Assembly (NCBI GenBank): GCA_964648505.1
Contig: CAZYMI010000006.1
Location: 1-64,000, forward strand
Direction: 5' to 3'
Length of the DNA stretch: 64,000 nt
DNA from: CAZYMI01 sp964648505
GTDB taxonomy: Bacteria; Pseudomonadota; Alphaproteobacteria; Micavibrionales; Micavibrionaceae
In this document: positions 26,139 to 33,274 of the stretch, one piece after another
Numbering within the stretch: the stretch's first letter is position 1
Layout: each line of letters starts with the position of its first letter
The notes under the pieces: model-generated
The model's input: only the letters and a program-made list of their open reading frames with translations
The model's database searches: none
Told to the model about the DNA's origin: nothing
Translations under genes and position numbers: made by a program

Positions 26139-27527
26139 TCAAGCGCCGGGGACCGGGGCATCTCTTAAATCTGATGAAGAGGCTAAAGGCCGAATAAATT
26201 CTTGTTCGATCGCTTGGACATAGGGTTTTTGATATGCGTCTGCGTATATACGGCGTGCTGAACTGATATAGTTTCTGGCATAGATCTGCGCGTTACGATC
26301 ATCGCTAAACTTTCCTTTTGCTAACGCTGATTCAACCGCCAGTGCAAATATTTCCGGATGCTTCATCGCCATTGAATATTGCAAATATATGTCATTGCAG
26401 ATCACTGCGTTTTTTCCTGACAAGCCTGAAAAAATATGACGCAAGATAGGTATCTCGGAGGTGGCGCAGCGCATATCACGAAAAATACTATTGCGCTGCC
26501 TGATCTGACTTGAAGCTGGGATGTCTTCAAATGAAGCGGCTTTATCCAAAACAGGGATGAATTTTATCATCTCTGGCGCGGCAACATCATACATTCTATG
26601 AACAGCACTATAAATACTTTGGGCATAACGATTAACTTCCCCCAATGTGGGTTGATCAGACAAAGCGCCAAGATCTGGTAAATGCACATCTTTAAAATCA
26701 TATTTATCAAGGGCCCTGCTGGCAATGATATTGTCTACATACATCAAAATACGTGTGTCTCTTAATCTAACATTATGCCCTCTCAATCTGCGAACACTTC
26801 GGTCAGCTTCCATTTCATGCCAGACCGACTTTGTTAGAGGAGAAAACGAGGATTCATTTATACCACCTTGATGACAATGGCTCAGTTCATGAAGGAGTAT
26901 TTCTGCTTTAAATGCTTTATTTTCATGGATATTGATTCTATATCTTGAGAGCGTGTTTTCTGTACCAAAATCTATAGCAGAGATTACGCATAGATCATCG
27001 CCGGGTCTTGCATTCGGTCCCATCAAAAATGAAGCTGTAATTTGTTTTTGAATTTGATCCATGAATAGAGTGATTTCTGAATAATCCATTTTTTTGATCA
27101 AAGATGAAAATTCAGGAATCACATCTCTGGTGGCCCTAGCAGCATAAATTTTATTTAATTCTGAATCAGGACCTGTAAAAACTGCCGCCCCCCCTTCATC
27201 CACGTAACGTTGCCAGACATTATTACTTAGAATTAGAACTGAACGATTTCCCGTTGCTTCCAGCACATCATTTTTTGAAATACCTAAATCTTGAAGAATG
27301 GCAGGTTCTACATAAACACTGCCTGTACCAGATGCCTGAGGCGGTAAGATCCCCAGACGCTCATTACTACGCGCATCGGATCTATCAAGCCTTTCAAAAT
27401 AAGGGCTATGAGTTACCGATGGCGGATCAGGCAAGTCGTTACCCCTTGAATATATATCAAGGGCAACTGCGCCCAAAAACAAAGTTGCGAGCTTCCTTTT
27501 AAAATATCTGGGTCGAGAAGAGGCCAT
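26139..27527 (-). CDS. Putative zinc metallopeptidase (HELSH), 462 aa
   Basis: The family is not recognised, but the sequence has a classical zincin motif: HELSH at residues 213-217, with a downstream HEMEADRS (about 238-245) that could give the third ligand as in ExxAD-type peptidases. A membrane or signal segment lies at about residues 13-25 (ATLFLGAVALDIYS), so the protein probably faces the periplasm. The rest is mixed helix with many charged residues. It lies between the GNAT gene and pheT, an unusual place for such a protein. No Shine-Dalgarno sequence is evident at the ATG. Protease activity is inferred from the motif only. Confidence 0.7.
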   Translation of the reverse strand: MASSRPRYFKRKLATLFLGAVALDIYSRGNDLPDPPSVTHSPYFERLDRSDARSNERLGILPPQASGTGSVYVEPAILQDLGISKNDVLEATGNRSVLILSNNVWQRYVDEGGAAVFTGPDSELNKIYAARATRDVIPEFSSLIKKMDYSEITLFMDQIQKQITASFLMGPNARPGDDLCVISAIDFGTENTLSRYRINIHENKAFKAEILLHELSHCHQGGINESSFSPLTKSVWHEMEADRSVRRLRGHNVRLRDTRILMYVDNIIASRALDKYDFKDVHLPDLGALSDQPTLGEVNRYAQSIYSAVHRMYDVAAPEMIKFIPVLDKAASFEDIPASSQIRQRNSIFRDMRCATSEIPILRHIFSGLSGKNAVICNDIYLQYSMAMKHPEIFALAVESALAKGKFSDDRNAQIYARNYISSARRIYADAYQKPYVQAIEQEFIRPLASSSDLRDAPVPGA

Positions 27528-27565
27528 AGAATGACAATAACGAAAATAGTAATATTATGTCAATA

Positions 27566-28012
27566 TTAATGATCTAATGGCCAGGCATGTAAGCTAAAAT
27601 CCAGCCTTACGCCCAAGGTTTTATATAAGGTTTGAGCGGCCTGGTTATGGGCGTCTGTTAACCAATATATACGGTGCCAATGCTCCGCCTTACCCTTTTC
27701 CCCTAAGGCAAGCACCAATTCACGCGCAATGCCTTTACGCCGCATTTGAGGATCAACGAATAAATCCTGCATATAGCATACAGGCTGCAACGCCCCTGTC
27801 ACATGATGAATAACGGCATGCAAAAACCCCACCATTTTGCCGTTTGAAAAAGCAGCCAGAGATTTAAAGGTGCCCTCAGGGTCATGTAAACGCTTCCAGG
27901 TTTCCTGCGTAATCACAAGCGATACATTGCCCGCATTATTCGCAACCCAAAGCCTGTACCAGTCCTGATAGTCGGACATTTTAAGTGGTCTAATCTCAAG
28001 ATCCAAAAGCAT
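27566..28012 (-). CDS. GNAT family N-acetyltransferase
   Basis: A 148-residue single-domain GNAT protein. The acetyl-CoA binding motif A is visible as LFVDPQMRRKGIARELV (R-x-x-G-x-A near residue 95), followed by the C-terminal helix and strand YWLTDAHNQAAQTLYKTLG that are common in the family. The acceptor substrate cannot be told from sequence. It starts 5 bp after pheS ends and so is almost certainly co-transcribed with it. Confidence 0.88.
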   Translation of the reverse strand: MLLDLEIRPLKMSDYQDWYRLWVANNAGNVSLVITQETWKRLHDPEGTFKSLAAFSNGKMVGFLHAVIHHVTGALQPVCYMQDLFVDPQMRRKGIARELVLALGEKGKAEHWHRIYWLTDAHNQAAQTLYKTLGVRLDFSLHAWPLDH

Positions 28013-28017
28013 TCTTA

Positions 28018-29109
28018 CTATTCGTCCTGCACGCCGGTGGCGCGATTAGGACGATCAAGTGGAGAAAAACCATAGTGAGACAACCAACGTACATCGCTTT
28101 CAAAAAAAGTGCGCAAATCTGGAATGCCATATTTAAGCATTGTGATTCTTTCAACACCCATACCAAAAGCAAAGCCTTGATATTCATTAGGGTCAAGGCC
28201 GCAATTTCTGATCACATTAGGATGAACCATACCTGACCCCAAAATCTCGAGCCAGTCTTTACCATGACCAATTTTAAGAGTGCCGCCTTCACGCGTACAG
28301 CCAATGTCGACTTCGGCTGAAGGTTCTGTGAAGGGAAAAAACGAAGGACGAAAACGAACTGGCAAATCATCAACACCAAAATAAGCGCGGCAAAAATCAA
28401 CCAGACACCCTTTTAAATGAGCCATCGTGATATTTTTATCAATGACCATACCTTCCATTTGATGGAACATAGGCGTGTGCGTCATATCGTAATCAGACCT
28501 GTATGTGCGCCCCATGCATATCATGCGGAAAGGCGGCTTATGGGTCAGCATATGACGAATCTGAACAGTTGATGTATGTGTACGCAGTAATTTGCGCTTA
28601 TAATCACCTTCAGCATCCGGATCATCGGGCATATAAAATGTATCGTGCATTTCGCGTGCAGGGTGACCGGGCGGGAAATTTAAGGCTGTAAAATTGTGAA
28701 AATCATCTTCAATATCCGGCCCTTCAGCAACCGTGAACCCCATCTGTGCGAAAATGGACACAAGTTCATCCATGGTTTGCGAAATAGGATGTATTGTGCC
28801 CCGACGTTCAGGGCGCGGCGATAGGCTTATATCAATTGTTTCTTGGGCAAGCCTGTCTTTAAGGGCCTGTGCCTGCAACGCTTCGGACTGCCTATTGATA
28901 AGCGTTTCAATTTCATCTTTAAGGCGATTAAGCTCCTGCCCCTGAGATTTACGCTCATCAGGTGTTAAACTGCCAAGGGTTTTCATCAAATCAGTGATAC
29001 GCCCTTTTTTTCCAAGCGCTGTAACGCGCGCAGCTTCAAGCGTATTTAAATCGCCTGCGGTATTTACAAGGGTAATCAATTCATCTTTAAGGGCATTAAT
29101 GCTTGTCAT
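28018..29109 (-). CDS. pheS: Phenylalanyl-tRNA synthetase alpha subunit
   Basis: The 363-residue catalytic subunit that charges tRNA-Phe. The N-terminal coiled coil is followed by class II synthetase motifs: HPISQTMDELVSIFAQMGF, the motif 2 region FRMICMGRTYRSDYDMTHTPMFHQMEG and motif 3 GFAFGMGVERITMLKYG. Length is normal for the family. A terminator separates it from the rplT group upstream; the GNAT, metallopeptidase and pheT genes follow on the same strand. Confidence 0.97.
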   Translation of the reverse strand: MTSINALKDELITLVNTAGDLNTLEAARVTALGKKGRITDLMKTLGSLTPDERKSQGQELNRLKDEIETLINRQSEALQAQALKDRLAQETIDISLSPRPERRGTIHPISQTMDELVSIFAQMGFTVAEGPDIEDDFHNFTALNFPPGHPAREMHDTFYMPDDPDAEGDYKRKLLRTHTSTVQIRHMLTHKPPFRMICMGRTYRSDYDMTHTPMFHQMEGMVIDKNITMAHLKGCLVDFCRAYFGVDDLPVRFRPSFFPFTEPSAEVDIGCTREGGTLKIGHGKDWLEILGSGMVHPNVIRNCGLDPNEYQGFAFGMGVERITMLKYGIPDLRTFFESDVRWLSHYGFSPLDRPNRATGVQDE

Positions 29110-29158
29110 AGAATGCTTTTACCACTGAATGACAATCGTTAAAAGTGGCCGTGAACGA

Positions 29159-29184
29159 ATAAAAAAGCGGCCCGACAGGCCGAT
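29159..29184 (-). terminator. Rho-independent terminator before pheS
   Basis: On the minus strand, a GC-rich hairpin (CGGCC-TGTC-GGGCCG) is followed by six T. It lies just after the 59-aa gene and about 50 bp before pheS, so it ends the rpmI-rplT transcript. Confidence 0.85.
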
Positions 29185-29190
29185 TAAAAA

Positions 29191-29370
29191 TTAGCCTTGT
29201 GTAAACCTCAGCCCAAGTTTTGTTCTCAGGCCCCGAAGTGTCAGAAGACCCATTGTTTCCCAGACACGATCTTCTATTTCCATGCGATGTAGATATTTAT
29301 CACGAGGAGTGACTGCGCCATCAAAAACACTGAAAATACTTGGTTTATTTTCTGGTTTTGGCTTGGACAT
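29191..29370 (-). CDS. Small uncharacterised protein downstream of rplT, 59 aa
   Basis: Not recognised. The peptide starts MSKPKPENKPSIFSVFDGAV and has a helical second half rich in Arg and Leu (MEIEDRVWETMGLLTLRGLR). I chose the ATG at 29370 because an AAGG site lies about 9 bases before it; an upstream frame extension runs into rplT. It begins only 1-2 bp beyond the rplT stop codon and ends just before a terminator, so it belongs to the ribosomal protein operon. Confidence 0.65.
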   Translation of the reverse strand: MSKPKPENKPSIFSVFDGAVTPRDKYLHRMEIEDRVWETMGLLTLRGLRTKLGLRFTQG

Positions 29371-29371
29371 T

Positions 29372-29740
29372 TTAAGCTGCCTTTTTTGATAAAGCTGTTT
29401 TTGCCTGGTCAACGATTGATTTAAACACGTCAGCATCGTGATAAGCCATTTCAGCTAAAACTTTGCGATCTAAATCAAAACCAGCCAAACCAAGGCCATT
29501 CATAAATTGCGAATAGGTCATACCATATTCCCGAACAGCGGCGTTGATACGCTGGATCCATAAAGCGCGGAAATTGCGTTTTTTCGCGCGGCGATCGCGG
29601 TAAGCATATTGCAACGCTTTTTCGACGCGCTGCAGCGCAGGGCGATGACAATTACCGGAACGGCCAACATAGCCTTTTGCCAGCTTAATAATCTTACGTT
29701 TTCTTGCGTGGGCGCGGGGGCCACCTTTTGTGCGTGCCAT
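29372..29740 (-). CDS. rplT: 50S ribosomal protein L20
   Basis: The 122-residue L20, an early-assembly protein that binds 23S rRNA. It has the family N-terminus (ARTKGGPRAHARKRKIIKLA), then YRDRRAKKRNFRALWIQRIN and the globular C-terminus with YSQFMNGL. Length is normal. It follows rpmI by 12 bp in the usual order. Confidence 0.97.
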   Translation of the reverse strand: MARTKGGPRAHARKRKIIKLAKGYVGRSGNCHRPALQRVEKALQYAYRDRRAKKRNFRALWIQRINAAVREYGMTYSQFMNGLGLAGFDLDRKVLAEMAYHDADVFKSIVDQAKTALSKKAA

Positions 29741-29752
29741 GATGAACTCTCC

Positions 29753-30052
29753 TTACGCTTTCTGAGATGCTTTTTTAGGTGCTTTAACAGCAACACTTGC
29801 TGATTTAAGCGCGGGATTTGTGATTTTCTTTGCCTTAACCCGCTTAATTTTGCGTGAGTACGGCATGAAGTTATCGCGAATGATTTTCGCATCACATTCA
29901 GCCAAGATCATGGATCCACGCGTTTTACGTTTCATGCTGTTTGGCTTGTTCATCATCATGTGACGGGATTTGGCTGCTTTCGCTTTAACCTTACCGCCAG
30001 CATTAACACGGAAGCGCTTTTTAGCGCCCGATTTCGTTTTCATTTTCGACAT
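29753..30052 (-). CDS. rpmI: 50S ribosomal protein L35 with C-terminal extension
   Basis: The N-terminal about 66 residues match L35, with MKTKSGAKKRFRV, KSRHMMMNK and the conserved PY near residue 65. The usual length is about 65 residues. This one has 99, with about 30 extra residues rich in Lys and Ala (KKITNPALKSASVAVKAPKK). The tail is likely to lie on rRNA or be disordered. An AGAGGA site precedes the ATG. infC is not next to it, in contrast with many bacteria. Confidence 0.95.
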   Translation of the reverse strand: MSKMKTKSGAKKRFRVNAGGKVKAKAAKSRHMMMNKPNSMKRKTRGSMILAECDAKIIRDNFMPYSRKIKRVKAKKITNPALKSASVAVKAPKKASQKA

Positions 30053-30331
30053 TTGGTCCTCTGAGGGTTAGATTTTATATACGCAGAACAAGGCATGTCG
30101 ATGCGCCCGTCTGCTACAGCAAGGGGTTATAACGCCACATCCCTTTTGAAATCAAGTGAAATTAGCGCTTTTGATAAAAATCATCTTTTTAAAGTCAAAA
30201 ATATCCCGAAAACCCTACCCTTAAAGAGCTTATCTTTTAAAAATCCCGCGTTTAAAGGTCTGACCTATTTTAAAAACAGACCTTATAAAAAATACATCTT
30301 GAATTGAAAAGTTTATAAATTATGTAAAATG

Positions 30332-30748
30332 CTATAAAGAACGCTCTGTCTCATTCAAAGTAGCTGCGCTCATCACCTGCCACTTTCCATGACTATCAAG
30401 AACAACGCGGAACAGAATAATTGATTTCTTTCCATTAACATCCTGAACCTCAACTCTGTGAATGATAGAATTTTCTGATCGTGTACTGCCCAAAAGCCTG
30501 ACTGCAATATGGCTGTATAAAGGATGGTCTTTAAATCTTATGTCACGCAAATAGGCTTTTGCGTCTGCAAATTTCTTTTGAAAGGACGGCGCAATCAAAG
30601 AAAAAGCAAGGGCTGCATCACGATTTCTGACCGCCTCAAGCTGTTCTTGCACCACTAAAAATGACGGATCATTAACGGGTGCGTTCTGCGCATAAGCAGG
30701 AGCAAATAAAAAACCCGCCATCAAAAAAGCAACAAAAAGCACACGCAT
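30332..30748 (-). CDS. DUF4864-like exported protein, 138 aa
   Basis: A small exported protein with a clear signal peptide (MRVLFVAFLMAGFLFAPAYA, cleavage expected after AYA at about residue 20). The mature part resembles DUF4864: VQEQLEAVRNRDAALAFSLIAPSFQKKF, followed by a strand-rich half ending in HGKWQVMSAAT. Such proteins are common in alphaproteobacteria and of unknown function; the fold resembles SnoaL/NTF2. It lies downstream of the cytochrome c gene on the same strand. Confidence 0.78.
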   Translation of the reverse strand: MRVLFVAFLMAGFLFAPAYAQNAPVNDPSFLVVQEQLEAVRNRDAALAFSLIAPSFQKKFADAKAYLRDIRFKDHPLYSHIAVRLLGSTRSENSIIHRVEVQDVNGKKSIILFRVVLDSHGKWQVMSAATLNETERSL

Positions 30749-30806
30749 AAAAAAACTATACCAAAAAGGCCTTAAATCAGCCTTAACACACCTTCCTGGT
30801 TTTTAA

Positions 30807-31553
30807 TTACGGAGATTTTTTTACAGGCTGCGGGATAAGTTTTTGCGGTGTTGAAGAAGGGGTAGGGGCAGCTTCTTTTTTAAGGTCTGCATCAGCTTTA
30901 GCGTCTGCTTTTTGAGAATCAACCTGCGCATCTGGCTTATCCCCCGTTTTATCGTCTACATTTTCTTCGGTTTTCGGAGGTGCCGCAGCCGCAGCTTCTT
31001 TATCAATATCTGCTTGAGACGGTAAGGCTGCAGGGCTGTCAGATAATGTACGAAGCCATGCGATCAGAGCGGCACGATCCTCAGGCTTTTTCACCCCAAT
31101 AAAACTCATTTTTGTGCCCGGGGCATAGTCCTTTGGCTTCCATAAGAAGTGATTAAGATCATCATATGTCCAAGTGCCATTACCAACTTTAATAAGCTCA
31201 CCTGAATAGGCAAACCCTGCGATATGATGCTTTTTGTTCCCTACAATGTTCCACAAATTAGGTCCAACACCGTCAGCGCCGCCCTTGTCAAAGCTATGAC
31301 AAGCCGTGCAAACTTTATGCACTTTCTCGCCTTTTGCTGTATCGGCGGTTGCCAGAAGTGCCAAAATTGGCTCAGGCGCAGCGACTGCTGCCCCCCCGCC
31401 AGATACAGGGCCTGCTGCTGCCTCAACGCTCACAGCATCCTGTTCCATATGCTCTGGGGCAACAAGCGTTCTTGCAACAAAGCCACATAACATAGCAACG
31501 ATACCTGCCACCAAGATAGCAGCAAAGATTTTATTATTCTCAAGATTGTTCAT
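30807..31553 (-). CDS. Membrane-anchored cytochrome c (CycM-like)
   Basis: A 248-residue cytochrome c with an uncleaved N-terminal membrane anchor (about residues 10-27), a class I haem domain with CTACH at about 81-85 and a Met ligand in PGTKMSFIG, and a long C-terminal tail rich in Ala, Lys and Asp (about 185-248). The anchored c2 domain matches CycM/c552-type proteins that pass electrons from the bc1 complex to a terminal oxidase in alphaproteobacteria. The low-complexity tail is longer than usual. The ctaA gene elsewhere in the window fits aerobic respiration with an aa3-type oxidase. Confidence 0.9.
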   Translation of the reverse strand: MNNLENNKIFAAILVAGIVAMLCGFVARTLVAPEHMEQDAVSVEAAAGPVSGGGAAVAAPEPILALLATADTAKGEKVHKVCTACHSFDKGGADGVGPNLWNIVGNKKHHIAGFAYSGELIKVGNGTWTYDDLNHFLWKPKDYAPGTKMSFIGVKKPEDRAALIAWLRTLSDSPAALPSQADIDKEAAAAAPPKTEENVDDKTGDKPDAQVDSQKADAKADADLKKEAAPTPSSTPQKLIPQPVKKSP

Positions 31554-31654
31554 TGAAAGACGAGCCTGTATTTCTTATGGTGATTAAAGCTTGAAGCTGT
31601 CATAGCTTTATAGCCAATTTTGATCAATCCTGAAATAGATTGCGCACAAATACA

Positions 31655-32527
31655 ATGACAAAAATTCAACCAAATGACCCCCTGAACTGGGCTAAAACGA
31701 TTAGTTTTGCCGGCGTGCATGGGGCTTTTGCCGATATTGCCTGCCGTACTGCCTGCCCGGGGCTTAAAACCATACCGTTTGAAACCTTTGAAGAGGCCGC
31801 AAACGCCCTTTCCCACAATAAGGCTGATCTGGCCATGATCCCGATTGACAATACCATCGCAGGACGGGTGGCCGATGTATACCATCTGATCCCACGCGCT
31901 GGGTTACATATTATAGGTGAGCATTTCGAACCCATCCGAATGAGTCTACTGGCATTAAAAGGGACAAAGATATCGGCTGTGTCTGATGTCTATTCTTATA
32001 TCCATGCCTTAACTCAATGCCGAAAATTCATCGCAGCTAAAAATCTGAAAGCGCATAACCACTATGACACAGCTGGTGCAGCTGCCGATATTAAAAGCTG
32101 GGGGGATCCCTCTAAAGCCGCGATCGCTTCTAGTCTTGCAGGTGAGATTTATGGGCTCGATATTCTGGCAGAAAATATTCAAGATCAGGAAAATAATGTC
32201 ACCCGCTTTTTAATGCTGGCGCCAAAACAAATTATACCAAACCTTCAAAGCACACCCGCAATGACAAGCTTGCTTTTTTCTGTGCGCAACATACCGGCTG
32301 CGCTGTATAAGGCATTAGGCGGCTTTGCAACAAACAATGTCCAGATCACAAAACTTGAAAGTTATTTTGACGATAGTTTCTCTGTTGCGCGTTTTTACAT
32401 TGATGCCCAGGCACACATAGAAAGCATTGAAATGAAGCTCGCACTTGAGGAGCTGCGTTTTTTTGCAGCAGAACTCAGTGTGCTTGGCTGTTATCCTGCC
32501 CACCCCTTCCGTCTTCAGAAAGGTTAA
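31655..32527 (+). CDS. pheA: Prephenate dehydratase
   Basis: A 290-residue single-function prephenate dehydratase, the enzyme that turns prephenate into phenylpyruvate. The catalytic domain shows FAGVHGAFADIA, PIDNTIAGRVADVY, the TAGAAADI segment and the NVTRF motif. A C-terminal regulatory ACT domain follows (from about residue 200, including LESYFDDSFSVARFYIDAQ). No chorismate mutase domain is fused. I chose the ATG at 31655; a TTG at 31640 is less likely. It diverges from the cytochrome c gene. Confidence 0.94.
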   Translation: MTKIQPNDPLNWAKTISFAGVHGAFADIACRTACPGLKTIPFETFEEAANALSHNKADLAMIPIDNTIAGRVADVYHLIPRAGLHIIGEHFEPIRMSLLALKGTKISAVSDVYSYIHALTQCRKFIAAKNLKAHNHYDTAGAAADIKSWGDPSKAAIASSLAGEIYGLDILAENIQDQENNVTRFLMLAPKQIIPNLQSTPAMTSLLFSVRNIPAALYKALGGFATNNVQITKLESYFDDSFSVARFYIDAQAHIESIEMKLALEELRFFAAELSVLGCYPAHPFRLQKG

Positions 32528-32530
32528 ATC

Positions 32531-32713
32531 ATGCCTATTACACATGCTGAACTTGCAGCGAGACTTTTACGTGATGCCGCAGAGTTTTTTATTTCAGTTG
32601 GTATTGAAAACCCCATTCTTAAAGAACAGATGGATGAAAACGCACGTGTATTTAATGGCGTCGCTGATATGGTCCAAACTGACCCAACGGGCGTTTTGCC
32701 TGATGAAGGCTAA
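32531..32713 (+). CDS. Small uncharacterised protein downstream of pheA, 60 aa
   Basis: Not recognised. A short, acidic, helical protein (AELAARLLRDAAEFFISVGI, then a second helix NARVFNGVADMV). It starts 3 bp after the pheA stop, with an AAAGG word upstream of the ATG, so it is very likely co-transcribed with pheA. The tidy amphipathic helices and low Ser content support its being real. Confidence 0.65.
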   Translation: MPITHAELAARLLRDAAEFFISVGIENPILKEQMDENARVFNGVADMVQTDPTGVLPDEG

Positions 32714-32716
32714 AGA

Positions 32717-33061
32717 TTAAGAAACAACCAACTGCCTAAACCAGAAAAACACAGTCTGCAATAATCCACGCAAACCACGCGACCGACCATCGTAAATCCT
32801 GACGGTTTCTTCCTGGAACTGATTACGAACCTGGCAATGCCAGCGTTTCTTGATTTCAACCCGGCTGACATCTGCGCGCTGCGCAAGATGATGGGCCATA
32901 TTAAGGGCTTTCATCAAGTGATCGGTTGTTGCCGACAAGGCCCATCTTTTATGGGCAAGTGCGTAATTTTTATCAGGCGGCGTGAAGGTATATATAGTGT
33001 AAAGAGTTGTCTGGAGAATATGGTTACGGCGCGTGTTCGCGGATGTCAGCATGGACATCAT
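32717..33061 (-). CDS. Uncharacterised 114-aa protein
   Basis: Not recognised. A basic protein ending in a hydrophobic, aromatic stretch (GLLQTVFFWFRQLVVS). A GGAAAGGG site lies just before three closely spaced ATG codons (33061, 33058, 33052); the second or third gives better spacing. It converges on the pheA group, with only 3 bp between stops. A plus-strand frame over the same DNA is less protein-like, so I prefer this one, with moderate confidence. Confidence 0.5.
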   Translation of the reverse strand: MMSMLTSANTRRNHILQTTLYTIYTFTPPDKNYALAHKRWALSATTDHLMKALNMAHHLAQRADVSRVEIKKRWHCQVRNQFQEETVRIYDGRSRGLRGLLQTVFFWFRQLVVS

Positions 33062-33274
33062 ACCCTTTCCTGTTATCCTTGGTTGAAAAATAATCAGACG
33101 TTTCTTTTCTTACTTAATACATCTACACAAAATACTTTAAAAAAGTCTTAAAATATTCTTAATACCCTGAAATAAAACGATTTTAATACCACTTCATTTA
33201 TTGAGTTTTCAGCAAAGCACACGTACAATCATCTTATCGGTTTTCTCATTCACACCATCAAAAAAGTTTAAAAT

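Noticed and set aside
30095..30307. A plus-strand frame of 70 codons upstream of rpmI
   Set aside because: No ribosome binding site, composition dominated by Lys, Leu and Phe from AT-rich DNA, and it lies in the expected promoter region of rpmI.
32837..33151. A plus-strand frame of 104 codons opposite the 114-aa gene
   Set aside because: Rich in Cys, His and Arg, runs into AT-rich intergenic DNA and lacks a ribosome site; the minus frame is better.
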